NCBI RefSeq assembly: GCF_004137085.1
Contig: NZ_QYBC01000009.1
Coordinates: 1 to 64,000, forward strand
DNA: 64,000 nucleotides
Direction: 5' to 3'
Source: Lichenibacterium ramalinae
GTDB lineage: Bacteria; Pseudomonadota; Alphaproteobacteria; Rhizobiales; Beijerinckiaceae
Shown here: positions 10,021-19,234 of the stretch, piece after piece
Numbering within the stretch: position 1 is the stretch's first letter
How the letters are laid out: the number at the start of each line of letters is the position of its first letter
Notes under the pieces: model-generated
Database searches by the model: none
The model's input: the letters and a program-made list of their open reading frames with translations, nothing else
What the model was told of the DNA's origin: nothing
Position numbers and translations under genes: made by a program

Positions 10021-11337
10021 TCATCGCGGATGCGGCGACAGCGTCATCCCAGGCGCGATGCCGGGGTTGATCTGATCGGGACGACGGGCGGCGGTCGGTA
10101 TCGGCGTCGGCAGGGTGGTGGTGCGGCCTTCGAGATCGCCGATCGCCGGCACGCAATTCGCCCGCGGCACGGGCCGGTCGAACAGATCCTTGAGGGCCGT
10201 CCCGACCCCGTCGGCTTTCCGGCGCCACCACGGACCCCCATCGTCCGGGACGGCGTCGCGGATCGAAACGGTCGCCGTCATCCCCGACACCAGCGGCACC
10301 CCCGGCGGCACCTGCTCGATCCGCATCCGCACCGGCACGCGTTGCGCCAGGCGAACCCAGCTGTACACGGCATCGACGTTGGGCAGGCCCTGCGTGCTCG
10401 GCGCCGCGTCCGACACGCTGATGCCGCGCGTCACGCTCTGCACGTGGCCGAGCAGGGGCTGCGCATAGCCCATGAGCTGCGCCTGGGCGGCATCCCCCAC
10501 GCCGACATGGGCCATCTTGGTTTCCTCGAAATAGCCGTCGACCCAGTAGGAATCGGCGTCGATGACCGACACGTTGCTGCTCCCCTCGCGGGCGTAGTCG
10601 CCGACGCGCATCAGGAGGTTGGTGACGAAGCCGTTGACGGGGCTCATCACCTCGGTGCGCTTGAGGTTGACCTCCGCCTGGGCCTCCTGGGCCTGGGCGG
10701 CCTCGAAGGCCCCCTGGGCCTGGGTGGCGTTGCCCACGTATTGCTGCTGCTCCTCGGGCGTGGTGGCGAGGTCGCTGAGGTGCTGGCGGCGGTCGGCCTG
10801 GACGCGCTTCACCTGGAGGTCGGCCGCCCTCTGCCGCACCGTGCTCTTCGCCATCGCCAGCGCGGACTCGAAGTCGAAGGGGTCGATGACGTAGAGCACG
10901 TCGCCCTTGTGGACGAACTGGTTGTCCACGATGCGGATCTCGGTGACCTGGCCGGACACCTGGGGGGCGACGCTCGCCACCTGGACGCGGACGCGACCGT
11001 CCCGGGTCCAGGGCGCCGTGACGTAGTAGTCCCAGATCAGCAGGGCCGCCACGGCAGCGGCGGCGAAGATCAGGACGGTCGCGAGCAGCTTCAGCGCCTT
11101 GGTGGACAACCGGGACAGCATGCCGGGCCGGCGCTGCGGCGGCGCGGGCTCCGCCGGAGGCTCGGCCTTCGACGGATGGGACGGCGCGGGCGCGGGCGCG
11201 GCGCGGGCATCGACATCGCGACCGGCCTGCTGGCGCGCCTCGCCACCATCGTCGGGCCGGGCCCGGCCCTTCAGCCGGGCGACGTCCAGCATGTCGCGCG
11301 ACGCGGGCTTGAGAAGCGTGTTCGGTCGGTCGTCCAA
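10021..11337 (-). CDS. HlyD-family membrane fusion protein of an aromatic-acid-type efflux pump
   Basis: Periplasmic adaptor of the HlyD/EmrA/AaeA type, 438 residues, linking an inner-membrane FUSC pump to an outer channel. A single transmembrane anchor is at residues 84-103, followed by VTAPWTRDGRVRVQ, which opens the biotinyl-lipoyl half-motif typical of AaeA. A coiled-coil hairpin follows around 160-245, with the second lipoyl half near 250 (SPVNGFVTNLLMRVGDYA). Residues 1-80 are a Pro/Ala-rich cytoplasmic extension not usual for AaeA (about 310 residues); an internal ATG at residue 73 is an alternative start. Thirteen bp separate it from the DUF1656 gene. Confidence 0.88.
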   Translation of the reverse strand: MDDRPNTLLKPASRDMLDVARLKGRARPDDGGEARQQAGRDVDARAAPAPAPSHPSKAEPPAEPAPPQRRPGMLSRLSTKALKLLATVLIFAAAAVAALLIWDYYVTAPWTRDGRVRVQVASVAPQVSGQVTEIRIVDNQFVHKGDVLYVIDPFDFESALAMAKSTVRQRAADLQVKRVQADRRQHLSDLATTPEEQQQYVGNATQAQGAFEAAQAQEAQAEVNLKRTEVMSPVNGFVTNLLMRVGDYAREGSSNVSVIDADSYWVDGYFEETKMAHVGVGDAAQAQLMGYAQPLLGHVQSVTRGISVSDAAPSTQGLPNVDAVYSWVRLAQRVPVRMRIEQVPPGVPLVSGMTATVSIRDAVPDDGGPWWRRKADGVGTALKDLFDRPVPRANCVPAIGDLEGRTTTLPTPIPTAARRPDQINPGIAPGMTLSPHPR

Positions 11338-11350
11338 GGTCGCACTCCGG

Positions 11351-11551
11351 TCAGAACATCACGATGAGGGCGGCCAGCACCAGCACGTAGAGGCAAAGGT
11401 TCGCCACGGGCGGGTTGAAGAAGGCCCGGTCGAAGGCGACGAGGCGCAGCAGCGGCCGAAGCACGAGCAGGATGGCCAGCGCCGCGACCGCGTAGCCGAC
11501 GAAGGGCGCCATCAGCACCCCGCCGACCGCGAGTTCGGGATAGCCCGTCAT
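11351..11551 (-). CDS. DUF1656/AaeX-like small membrane protein
   Basis: A 66-residue protein with two hydrophobic helices (about 10-33 and 46-65) and the conserved order E-L-x-V-G-G-V near the N-terminus and FNPPVANLCLYVLVL near the C-terminus, which marks the DUF1656 family (AaeX in E. coli). Members sit between the FUSC pump and the HlyD adaptor, as here. The ATG overlaps the FUSC stop (ATGA), so it is translationally coupled. Precise function is unknown in the family. Confidence 0.87.
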   Translation of the reverse strand: MTGYPELAVGGVLMAPFVGYAVAALAILLVLRPLLRLVAFDRAFFNPPVANLCLYVLVLAALIVMF

Positions 11552-13443
11552 GCCGCGACCAGACCCGGCATGAGCCGCTGGAGGGCGGGCCGATGGGCAG
11601 CGGCGAGGTCTGCGACCAGCATCAACGCCCGGCCGGCCTGCCGCACGGCGTCGTCGGCGCGGCTGTCCGAGCGCGTCGGGAGGCTGTCGGCGGCGGCGCG
11701 CAACGCCGCGACGTCCATCCCGGCGAGGGCATCTTGCACGTCTGCCGATGCCTTGCCGTCCATGCTGCCGGGAGCGAGCCGCACGAGGGCGTATCGGACG
11801 CGGCGGACGGCATGATCCAGGTCGGCGATGGCGAAGGCGTCCGCCAAGGCCTCGGTTCGCGCCGGGTCGTCCCCGGCGCCGACCGCCGCGAGCTGACCGA
11901 TGCGGTCCGCCGAGCGATAGGCGGCTTCGGACGGGGTGAGGCGATCGCGTCGGCCGCGCAGCGCGGCGGACAGGTCCGCCTTGGCGGAGCGCAGCAGCCA
12001 TCGCCTCTGCTGGGCGTCGCTCGCGGGGGTCAGCAGCGTCAGCCAGAATGCCAGGGCCAACACCCCCGTCGTGGCGAGGATGCTGACGGTGAGGTAGGAT
12101 TGCGGGTTGTAGTTCTGCGGATTGCTGGGCGACAGGAGCACCGGCACGAAGACCAGGACGAGAAAGCCGATGACGGCCAGTTTCTGGTTGGAACTCGATT
12201 GGAGCAGGCACGCGCCGACCACGGGAGGGGCGAGGGCGATGCACAGCAAGGGGTATTGGTCGACGCCGTCGAGGACGAGGAATTCCGTGATCCCCACCGT
12301 CAAGGCGGCCAAGGGGATGCCCAGGCAGGCGAGGATGGAGAAGCCCTTCGGGTTCGGCATCGTGCTGCTGAGCGCCGCGACGGCGCCGAGGAACGTGAAG
12401 GCGATCGAGGTCTGCGGCCACGAACTGTAGATGAAGAACAGCGAGGACAGGGCCACGGCCGCGCCGACCCGGAAGGCCTTTCGCGCCGCCAGGCGCCGCG
12501 AGCGGAACAGCGGCAGGCCCGGCGGCTGCGCCGGTCGCCGGCCGGCCTTCATGTCGGCGAGCCCCTGCGCGGCGCGTCGGTCGCGTTCGGCGAGCGCCCG
12601 GCTTTCGACGGTTTCAACGCCGTCCGCGTCCGTCACGGCGGCCCGGGAACGCTCCTGCGCGGTCTCGGCGCTGGCGGCCTCGCCCAACCCCGCCGCCCGC
12701 GCCGCCATGATCTCGTCCACCAGGGCCGCCACGGTGCTCCGGGCCGCGGCCGCGCCCGTCCTGGACTCGGCTGCGAGGGCCGAGATGGTCGGGTGGAGCG
12801 CGGTCAGCGCCTTGAAGGTGTCCGCCGTCTGCGAGATGTCGAGGGTCCCGTCCCGCAAGCCGTTGCGAACCAGGTCGAGAACCTCCTGCCTCGCATCCGA
12901 CACGCCGGCCAGGGCCTTCGGGAACACGTTCGGGGCCGCGAAGAGGTCGTTGACGAGCGCGACCGTCGCGATCCCGATCGCGATCGCGGCCCCGCGGTTC
13001 ATCCCGGTCATGAACACGTCCTGCGGGGAGTCGACCTTCATCACCGAGACGATCGCCACCGTGTATCCCGACAGCACGGCGCCGTAGGCGCGATTGCCGT
13101 CGAGGAGGTTGGCCACGAAGACGCACAGGCCGAGCCAGCCCGCATAGGCCAGGACGAAGAGGTCGCGCTGCTGGCTGAACAGTCCCGAGATGGCGATCGA
13201 GGCCGTCACGCCGACCAATGTCGCGCCGAAGCGGTACAGGGCTTTTTCCAGCGCCTGCCCCCGCGTCGGCAACGCCAGGATCGCCACCGTGACGGCCGCC
13301 GACGACGCGCCGTCGATCTGCAGCCAGAACGCCGCATAGAGCGCCAGCATCATCGTCACCCAGACCCGCATGCCGAAGAACCAGCGCGGAAGCGCCAGTC
13401 CAGCGAAGCTCAAAGGCCGGGTTGCCGTCATCTCAGAAGACAT
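11548..13443 (-). CDS. FUSC-family efflux pump inner-membrane protein (AaeB-like)
   Basis: A 631-residue inner-membrane transporter of the FUSC/aromatic acid exporter family, built as two halves each with about six helices (residues about 10-165 and 345-500), with cytoplasmic segments rich in Ala and charged residues between and after them. With the DUF1656 peptide and HlyD adaptor it forms an AaeXAB-type set, which in E. coli exports hydroxylated aromatic carboxylic acids; the substrate here is unknown. Start chosen at the ATG at 13443 (MSSEMTATRP), with GGAG about 12 bases upstream; an ATG at 13431 lacks such a site. A nested palindrome lies about 290 bp upstream. Confidence 0.88.
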   Translation of the reverse strand: MSSEMTATRPLSFAGLALPRWFFGMRVWVTMMLALYAAFWLQIDGASSAAVTVAILALPTRGQALEKALYRFGATLVGVTASIAISGLFSQQRDLFVLAYAGWLGLCVFVANLLDGNRAYGAVLSGYTVAIVSVMKVDSPQDVFMTGMNRGAAIAIGIATVALVNDLFAAPNVFPKALAGVSDARQEVLDLVRNGLRDGTLDISQTADTFKALTALHPTISALAAESRTGAAAARSTVAALVDEIMAARAAGLGEAASAETAQERSRAAVTDADGVETVESRALAERDRRAAQGLADMKAGRRPAQPPGLPLFRSRRLAARKAFRVGAAVALSSLFFIYSSWPQTSIAFTFLGAVAALSSTMPNPKGFSILACLGIPLAALTVGITEFLVLDGVDQYPLLCIALAPPVVGACLLQSSSNQKLAVIGFLVLVFVPVLLSPSNPQNYNPQSYLTVSILATTGVLALAFWLTLLTPASDAQQRRWLLRSAKADLSAALRGRRDRLTPSEAAYRSADRIGQLAAVGAGDDPARTEALADAFAIADLDHAVRRVRYALVRLAPGSMDGKASADVQDALAGMDVAALRAAADSLPTRSDSRADDAVRQAGRALMLVADLAAAHRPALQRLMPGLVAA

Positions 13444-14343
13444 GTGCACGACAGCTCCGCCGCGGATCCATGGCTCGGACAGGTCGAGAAGCTCGAGCAT
13501 GGCATCGGCATGGGCCCATCCCTTGCCGCAGTCTTGGTCGAAGCATCACGCCCGGGCATCGACGTCGTCTCGGCATGATCGTTCCCCATCGGGCCGTGCA
13601 CCGACTTGATCGACCATGGTGTTCTCGCACTCGGCTGTTGGATGGGATGGTCCGCTGGTGCCCACCATCCCGCTGCTCCGACAGGCCTGTCCGGCGTCGC
13701 TCCGACCTGCGCTGGGCACCCCGGCGAAGCCCTTGCATCATACATGCCTGTCATCCTGACACAAGTGTATGATATGAAGGTTTCCGCTCGGTCTCGGCGG
13801 TTCATCGTCGATGTGGTGCTATAGAGCGCTCGATAGGCGGACCCGTCGTCTCTCCGGGACGAGGTCATCGAGCTGTGATCTCGACGGCTAAGCCGCATTG
13901 GATCGGATACGAACCTGGCCCATGTCAGCGGCGATTCGATCTAGACTCGCGCATTATTCGTAAGGCGGCGGTGATGCCGGCTGACCCATGCACCGGTGGA
14001 CGGTGCTGTTCCCGCAGGACCGAGCCTATGCTCTGGCATCTGAGGCTGCCTTCGGCATTGCGCGTGCGATCCTTTCGGACTTGCCCGCGGACGTTTCCCC
14101 TGTCGCCCTGAGATGTCTAGCATGCGGAGGCTTCGACACCACGGCCGCGGGAGCACAATGTTGCTGCGAACTCGAGCCTGCGGACAGTTCGGCAGGTCTT
14201 CGTGACGGCGACCGGTGGGTTCCCGGCCATTCGCAGTGGAGACGCCCGCTTCGCGCCGCTCCGCCCTTCGACCTCGCAAGGTCGCGGGCGTCTGGTGAGT
14301 TCCGTCCGCTCCAGCTGCATGGCTGGACGTTGCGGCATGCTGC
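13444..14343. other. 900-bp stretch without a supported gene
   Basis: No open frame here has convincing codon use or family resemblance; the longest ones are Arg/Ser-rich translations typical of noncoding GC-rich DNA. The stretch has a lower-GC core around 13730-13830 with a nested inverted repeat (annotated separately) and the fragment TAGAGCGCTC at 13824-13833, which resembles the end of the local palindromic repeat. It separates the efflux operon from the AraC gene. Confidence 0.6.
13737..13773. promoter_or_regulatory. Nested inverted repeat, candidate operator of the efflux operon
   Basis: Outer arms ATCATACA (13737-13744) and TGTATGAT (13766-13773) are perfect reverse complements, and a second inner palindrome TGTCA-TCC-TGACA sits at 13749-13761. 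Such 37-bp nested dyads are typical binding sites of dimeric regulators. It lies in an AT-richer island about 290 bp upstream of the FUSC start. The cognate regulator is unknown; the AraC and TetR genes to its right are candidates by proximity only. Confidence 0.5.
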
Positions 14344-15216
14344 TCACGTCGCGCGGGCGATGCCTGTTCTCGTCTGTGGAAACACCAGCCGTTTGAAGTC
14401 GCTCGGTGTCACGCCGAAGCGGCGTCTCAGCATCCTGGCGAGGTGGCTCGCATGGCTGAAGCCGAACTTCCTGGCGATACCATCCGCGTCCGCGCGTTCA
14501 TCGAGGAGGGACTCAAGCGCACGTTCGAGCCTTCTGTTCAGCACGTATTGGTGCGGCGTCGTGCCGACGCTGTCGCTGAACGCCCTGATGAAGTGGAATT
14601 TGCTGAGGCCGGCCACGGAGGACAGGTCATCCAGATTGATGCCGGTGCCGATCCGGTCCTCGACGGCCTCGGTCACGCGCTTCAACTGCCAGGGCGTCAG
14701 CCCACCCGACACGCGCCTGTCTCTGTCCGGGTCGAGGGTGTTGGAATGCGATCGCAGGATGCGCTCCAGGGTGACATGCAAGGCCGTCTCCCGTGCGCCC
14801 TCCACGGTTTCCGCGGCAGCCATGCCGAACAGGTTCCTGGCCAAGACGTCGTCCCGCACGCAGACGCGGGACTTCAAGGCGACGTGCCCGGGCGAGACCG
14901 AGGACTCCTTCGCCAGCCAATCCTCCATGAGGTGCCACGGAACCTCGTACATCAAGGCGGATGCGACCCCCGCGATCGTCTGCGAGTACCGGCACCCGGG
15001 CGGAAGGATGGAGATGGCGCCGACCTTGGGCGACACCTCGTCCCTCACGCCCTCGCAAACGCTTGTGATCCTGCAGGCTTCATTCAGGCTGAGAACGACG
15101 ATGAAGTTATCGCCGGTCTCCTTCGAGACGTGGAAAGCTCCGGTGGTGATCTTGCTGGATCTGATCCAATCCCCATCGGGTCTTCGAATGTCGTCGGTCG
15201 TCGTCAAATCGGACAT
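14344..15216 (-). CDS. AraC-family transcriptional regulator
   Basis: A 290-residue regulator with a C-terminal double helix-turn-helix (about 185-285): LTPWQLKRVTEAVEDRI, LDDLSSVAGLSKFHFIRAF and the second helix pair ending FGFSHASHLARMLRRRFGVT. The N-terminal 170 residues form an effector-sensing half without a recognised signature. This matches the common rhizobial AraC group with one sensing and one DNA-binding domain. The ATG at 15216 has AGGAG directly abutting it, which is unusually close for a ribosome site, so translation may be weak. It lies alone; the target is unknown. Confidence 0.88.
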   Translation of the reverse strand: MSDLTTTDDIRRPDGDWIRSSKITTGAFHVSKETGDNFIVVLSLNEACRITSVCEGVRDEVSPKVGAISILPPGCRYSQTIAGVASALMYEVPWHLMEDWLAKESSVSPGHVALKSRVCVRDDVLARNLFGMAAAETVEGARETALHVTLERILRSHSNTLDPDRDRRVSGGLTPWQLKRVTEAVEDRIGTGINLDDLSSVAGLSKFHFIRAFSDSVGTTPHQYVLNRRLERALESLLDERADADGIARKFGFSHASHLARMLRRRFGVTPSDFKRLVFPQTRTGIARAT

Positions 15217-15727
15217 CTCCTGTTGTCGAACTCGGACAAGCGTTCGTTCGGGTCAGGCGGTGTCGGTGGACCATGCCGGTGATCCAGCCCGGCGTCGATG
15301 CCGCCGGGAAACACCTCCACGCCGTCTTCGCCGGCCCGGTCTCCGCCGGTACGACGCGCTCCGTCCAACGTCGCCGGCTGTGCGCCTCGCCGGCCCGCGC
15401 CACCCCGCCCTCGGACCGTCGCGCGATGGCGAGCGCGCCGCAAGATCCATGCCAATGGCGTGCGATGGTCACGCCGTTGGCGCGACCGGAGCTCGGCATC
15501 GTGTCGCGACGGCCCGGCCATCGACCGGAGGGCCGCGCCGACGGTTCCTGCCTGCGATGCGCCGGGCAGGTGGCGTCCGAGCCGCAGGGGCGAGGCGCGA
15601 CCCTGCGCGAGCGCCGGCATGGCCTGCGAGGCAGCGGGGCTCGGTGGGATGGGCAGGGCCCGTGCCCAGGGCGGATCGCCTCCGGCGAGCGGATCCGATC
15701 CCTCCGCCCGACGAGCCGCCACACGCC
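15217..15727. other. 511-bp stretch without a supported gene
   Basis: Both strands carry long open frames, but their translations are Arg/Pro/Ala-rich and resemble no family known to me. They look like chance frames in GC-rich DNA or a fully decayed gene. The stretch separates the AraC and TetR genes, both on the minus strand. No hairpin followed by a T-run was seen. Confidence 0.5.
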
Positions 15728-16429
15728 CTACCTCACCGCGGTCGTGTCCCGGCCGAACGAGACCTCGTCGTTCCGCCACCAGGGTATGTTGCCCGGTGCC
15801 TCACGCACGATGTAGTCATAGGCGTCGGAAACACTGCTCCTCGCTTGTGAACGGTTCACGCCAAAGCTCATCAGGAGCTGCTCGGTCAATGCGTGGACGT
15901 AGGAAAGATCCGCCTGCCCGGAGATGATCCTACCGATCGCCTGTGTCTTGGCGCCCAACAACAGTTCGGCAGCGACGGCGATGGATGATACATCGTAATC
16001 GCCTGTCCCGACGCCAAGCGCGATATCGTCGATGATCTTCGTCAGCATCGCATTATCGACCTGCAGCAGGCCGATATGCATCATGAAGGCTCCCCAGCCC
16101 TTGTCCATGCAGGCCCGTAGAAGATACATCTGGAACCCACAGGCCGTTCGCATCTTCGGATCGGCGAGCGAATCATAGACCGTCAACACGGAGCTGAGCA
16201 TGTCTTCCGTGATCGTTCCCGCCAGTTGGGCGATGGCGTCGTTCAGGGATGGAAAGTATTGATAGAACGTGCCGCGCGAAACGTTGGCGTGGGTGATGAC
16301 GTCTTCGATCACGATGCGGTCCGTGCTTGGGCGCTCGTGGAACACCTTGAGCACCGAGCGGAGCAGGTGGGCTTCCATCCTTTCGCGCCGCTCACGCGCG
16401 ACGCGCTTGCGATGATCTTCTTTGATCAT
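15728..16429 (-). CDS. TetR-family transcriptional regulator
   Basis: A 233-residue repressor-type protein. The N-terminal helix-turn-helix is clear: IEDVITHANVSRGTFYQYFPS at about residues 40-60. The C-terminal ligand-binding part is helical with no recognisable signature. Composition is less GC-rich than its neighbours, with more Met, Asn and Ile, suggesting a different history. Start chosen at the ATG at 16429 (MIKEDHRKR), with GGAAAAG 8 bases upstream, giving a normal TetR N-terminus. In-frame alternatives are ATG 16471 and TTG 16543. No divergent partner gene is seen, so its target is open. Confidence 0.85.
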   Translation of the reverse strand: MIKEDHRKRVARERRERMEAHLLRSVLKVFHERPSTDRIVIEDVITHANVSRGTFYQYFPSLNDAIAQLAGTITEDMLSSVLTVYDSLADPKMRTACGFQMYLLRACMDKGWGAFMMHIGLLQVDNAMLTKIIDDIALGVGTGDYDVSSIAVAAELLLGAKTQAIGRIISGQADLSYVHALTEQLLMSFGVNRSQARSSVSDAYDYIVREAPGNIPWWRNDEVSFGRDTTAVR

Positions 16430-16903
16430 GGACGACTTTTCCGGACTCACGGGCGCGCTCGCATGATGCATGTCCTCGATCGTCCCGGATGCGCCGTTCG
16501 GTGTGTCGTGTCCGGCAGCGACGCTGGACAGGTTCAGGATCAACGGGCGTTCCGGTCCATGATCGTCGGAATGGGTCCTTTGCCGTGACCGATGGCGCCC
16601 GACCCTCGACCTCCATAACGCACAAGCCCGGCTGTCGTCCCAGGGTGTTTCCTCTTCCCAGCGGTTCGAACCTCCGGCCTGGAGGGAGTCGGCGCGTTCT
16701 CGCGGGCGGAGGCGAAGGATGGCTTCGGCCAGGGCACCCGGCAGGTCCGGTCAAGGCCGCGGCGGCCTGGTGGCGGGACCACCCGGCGGCGGGACCACCC
16801 GGCGAACCTCGCCCCCTGACTCGCCCCGGTCCGAGCGGCCGGCCTCGCGCGGCAGGACGATCGATGCCGTGTCGGCGCGCCGCGCCCGGCGCGGGCGCGG
16901 TCC
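16430..16903. other. 474-bp gap with a 16-bp tandem duplication
   Basis: No supported gene. It contains an exact tandem duplication of the 16-mer GGCGGGACCACCCGGC at 16772-16803. It separates the TetR gene from the cytochrome c gene, both leftward, so the TetR promoter should lie in its left part; no clear -35/-10 pair was found. Confidence 0.55.
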
Positions 16904-17758
16904 TCATTGCACGACGGCGTTCTCGATCGGGGGCAGCGACCGCAGCCAGGCGACGAGGGCCCGGAGATCCTCCGGCTCCATGTGGTCGAGGTAGGGCCAG
17001 GGCATGATGGCCGACAGCGCGCTGCCGTCGGCCGCGATGCCGTGCGTCAGCGCCGCCGTGATCTCGGCGTCGGACCACGCGCCGATGCCGGTCTTCGGAT
17101 CGGGCGTGATGTTGGCGGACAACCGGTTGACGGTGGCGGTTTCGACCGGGAACCCGCCGGCGCCGAGCCGGTGCGCGTAGTCCCGCTTGCCGTCGGCCCC
17201 GGCCGGCGTGTGGCACAGCATGCAGTGGCCGAGGTTGGCCAGGTAGGCGCCGTAGGCGATGGTCTCAGTCCGCGACACCTCCGGCACGTCCGCCACCGGC
17301 GGCCCGTAGCTCGTCGGCGTCGGGATGCTGTAGGTCGAAGCCGGAACGCGGTTGACCGTCGGCGGCAGGCTCTTCAGATAGGCGGCGATCGCATGGGCGT
17401 CCCGGTCCGACAGCGATCGATAGAAGGGGACCGGCATGGGGGGACGGAGGATCTTGCCCTCCGGGGTTCGACCGTCCCGAAGCGCCGTGACGATCTGATC
17501 CTCGCTCCAGCCGCCGATCCCCGTGTCCGGGTCCGGCGTGATGTTCGGTGGGTAGGCGGTGAAGGCCGGAGCGAACACGGCCCCGCCGCCCGACAGGGCT
17601 GGCCCGTTCCGATTGCCGTTCTGGTCGACGGGGCTGTGGCAGTTGCCGCAGGCCCCGATGGTCTCGACCAGATAGGCGCCGCGCTCGCGCGGCGTCTCGG
17701 CCCGGCAGGCCGTGGCGGCGACCAGCAACAGGAGCGCGGCGATCGGCGACCGTATCAT
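16904..17758 (-). CDS. Secreted di-haem cytochrome c
   Basis: A 284-residue c-type cytochrome with an N-terminal signal sequence (about 1-20) and two tandem haem domains. The haem-binding motifs are CGNCH (37-41) and CMLCH (179-183); plausible axial methionines are M108 (PPMPVPFY) and M252 (AIMPWPYL). Each domain repeats the pattern NITPDPxTGIGxWS followed by an Ile/Thr-Ala helix, indicating internal duplication. Such proteins pass electrons from periplasmic dehydrogenases to the respiratory chain; no dehydrogenase gene is adjacent, so the donor is unknown. The ATG at 17758 has GGAG 6 bases upstream. A Cys at 18 could be lipidated, but the lipobox is poor. Confidence 0.9.
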   Translation of the reverse strand: MIRSPIAALLLLVAATACRAETPRERGAYLVETIGACGNCHSPVDQNGNRNGPALSGGGAVFAPAFTAYPPNITPDPDTGIGGWSEDQIVTALRDGRTPEGKILRPPMPVPFYRSLSDRDAHAIAAYLKSLPPTVNRVPASTYSIPTPTSYGPPVADVPEVSRTETIAYGAYLANLGHCMLCHTPAGADGKRDYAHRLGAGGFPVETATVNRLSANITPDPKTGIGAWSDAEITAALTHGIAADGSALSAIMPWPYLDHMEPEDLRALVAWLRSLPPIENAVVQ

Positions 17759-18002
17759 GGGCAGGCTCCAGAGGAGACCGGCGACAGCGCGTCCGCAGGC
17801 CAGCGTGCGGAGGCGCGTCGGGTCAGATAAGCTGTCGCTCATCCTGACCGATCCCATGGATTTCACAACAGCCCCTCGTCGCATTCCCTGTGCGTCGGCT
17901 CGCGATCGATTGCAGGTGGGCGAAGCGGGCGCCGTCGCCCCGCCGTCGAGGCCCCGCGCCCGCCCGCATCGACCGACCCGAAACGGGGTCGGGAGAACGC
18001 CC

Positions 18003-18326
18003 TTACGACGACGCTCCGGCCAAGTCGCCGATCACGACGATCGGGTCCCTGTTGCTGAAATTCGGCACATCTCCGAAGACCGGGCCCCCTTCGGCCGCGA
18101 CGGCGGCCCGGAACTGGTCGGCTGTGTCGAATTCGAGGGTGCAGATGACGCTGAAGGCGGGCTTGCCGCCGAACGGCGTTCCGACGGCTTTCAGGACGCG
18201 CCAGCCTTTGATCCCGTAAGGTTTGAACCTTTCGTCGACGAGCGGAAGATGCTTGGCCAAGTAATAGTCGAGGTCGAAGGTCGCGTCGTCGACGTTCTCG
18301 TACAGAACCGTGATGGTGGTCGCCAT
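18003..18326 (-). CDS. EthD-domain protein
   Basis: A 107-residue protein of the EthD family (ferredoxin-like dimeric alpha/beta barrel): ATTITVLYENVDDATFDLDYY at the start, HLPLVDERFKPYGIKGW in the middle and a C-terminal strand ending PIVVIGD. EthD was named from ethyl-tert-butyl-ether degradation, but most members have no known reaction. The ATG at 18326 has a strong GGGAGG upstream. It lies 132 bp downstream of eryH on the same strand and could be read from that transcript, though no link to polyols is known. Confidence 0.85.
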   Translation of the reverse strand: MATTITVLYENVDDATFDLDYYLAKHLPLVDERFKPYGIKGWRVLKAVGTPFGGKPAFSVICTLEFDTADQFRAAVAAEGGPVFGDVPNFSNRDPIVVIGDLAGASS

Positions 18327-18458
18327 GTCGGCCTCCCTGTTGCCGCGACAGCGGTGCAAGTCACGTGCCCGGCGGGATGCAGGGCCGGGCCGGCGCGACG
18401 GAGATGCCGCATCGCGGCGGCAGAGGGCGGGCGGGCGTCGGGGCGACGCCCGGCCGCG

Positions 18459-19220
18459 TCACGGCGCGTCGACCTGGCCGACGATCCCGAGGAACCCCTC
18501 CGACTGCCAGGCCGAGCGGCCGATGAACAGTCCGTCGATGTTGGGCCGGGCCGCGAGGGCGACGCAGTTCTGTGGGTTCACGCTGCCGCCGTAGAGCACG
18601 CGCAGCTCGTGTCCGGTGACGTCGGCCAGCGTCGCCTTGATGCGGGCGTGCTGCTCGTCGGCGAAGGCGGGCTCGGCCGGCGTGCCGCCCTCGCCGATCG
18701 ACCACACCGGTTCGTAGGCGATGACCACGCGCTCGGCCTCGGCGCGGGACACCTTGGACACGGCGGCCCGCACCTGCCGGTCGAGAGCCTGCGCGGTGCG
18801 GCCGGCGTCGTGCTCCTCGCGCGTGTCGCCGACGCAGACGAGCGGTGTCAGGCCGTGGCGCAGCGCGGCGGCGACCTTCATCGACACGGTCTCGTCCGTC
18901 TCGCCGAAATGGGTGCGCCGCTCGCTGTGACCGATCTCGGCGATCGTCGCGCCGCAGTCGGCCGCCATGGCGGCGGAAATCTCGCCCGTCCAGGCGCCAG
19001 CCTCGGCCCAGTGCACGTTCTGCACGCCGACGCGCACCCGTGTCCCGGCGAGGCGGTCGGCCACCTCGGCCACGGCCGTGAAGGGCGGGATGACGAAGAG
19101 CTGCGCGGTGGTACGGCGGGCGAGGTCCGATGCCGCCAAGGCTTCGGCGAAGGCCCGCGCTTCGGCGCGGACCTTGTTCATCTTCCAACTCGTGCCGATC
19201 CAGAGCGTGTCGAAGGGCAT
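18459..19220 (-). CDS. eryH: EryH, D-tetrulose-4-phosphate isomerase (TpiA-like)
   Basis: A 253-residue triose-phosphate-isomerase-fold enzyme. In Brucella EryH (TpiA2) interconverts tetrulose phosphates in the path from erythritol to D-erythrose-4-P. The TIM catalytic residues are present: K13 (SWKMNK), the His of IGHSERR and the Glu of AYEPVWSIG. The N-terminal motif is WIGTSWKMN, with Ser where housekeeping TIM has Asn (NWK), as in the erythritol paralogue I recall. It starts 14 bp after the eryC stop on the same strand and lies next to eryC and eryI. A housekeeping triose-phosphate isomerase is the alternative, but context argues against it. Confidence 0.88.
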   Translation of the reverse strand: MPFDTLWIGTSWKMNKVRAEARAFAEALAASDLARRTTAQLFVIPPFTAVAEVADRLAGTRVRVGVQNVHWAEAGAWTGEISAAMAADCGATIAEIGHSERRTHFGETDETVSMKVAAALRHGLTPLVCVGDTREEHDAGRTAQALDRQVRAAVSKVSRAEAERVVIAYEPVWSIGEGGTPAEPAFADEQHARIKATLADVTGHELRVLYGGSVNPQNCVALAARPNIDGLFIGRSAWQSEGFLGIVGQVDAP

Positions 19221-19234
19221 GGGTCCAACTTCCT

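Noticed and set aside
13428-13898. A 156-residue frame spanning the nested palindrome
   Set aside because: It overlaps the FUSC start region and its composition is that of noncoding DNA; the low-GC patch is better explained as a regulatory site.
15204-15779. A 190-residue frame on the minus strand between the AraC and TetR genes
   Set aside because: Arg/Ala/Pro-rich, overlaps both real neighbours, no recognisable domain or ribosome site.
18459-19220. Housekeeping triose-phosphate isomerase
   Set aside because: The SWKMN motif and the eryC/eryI neighbourhood point to EryH. A housekeeping function cannot be fully excluded without the rest of the genome.
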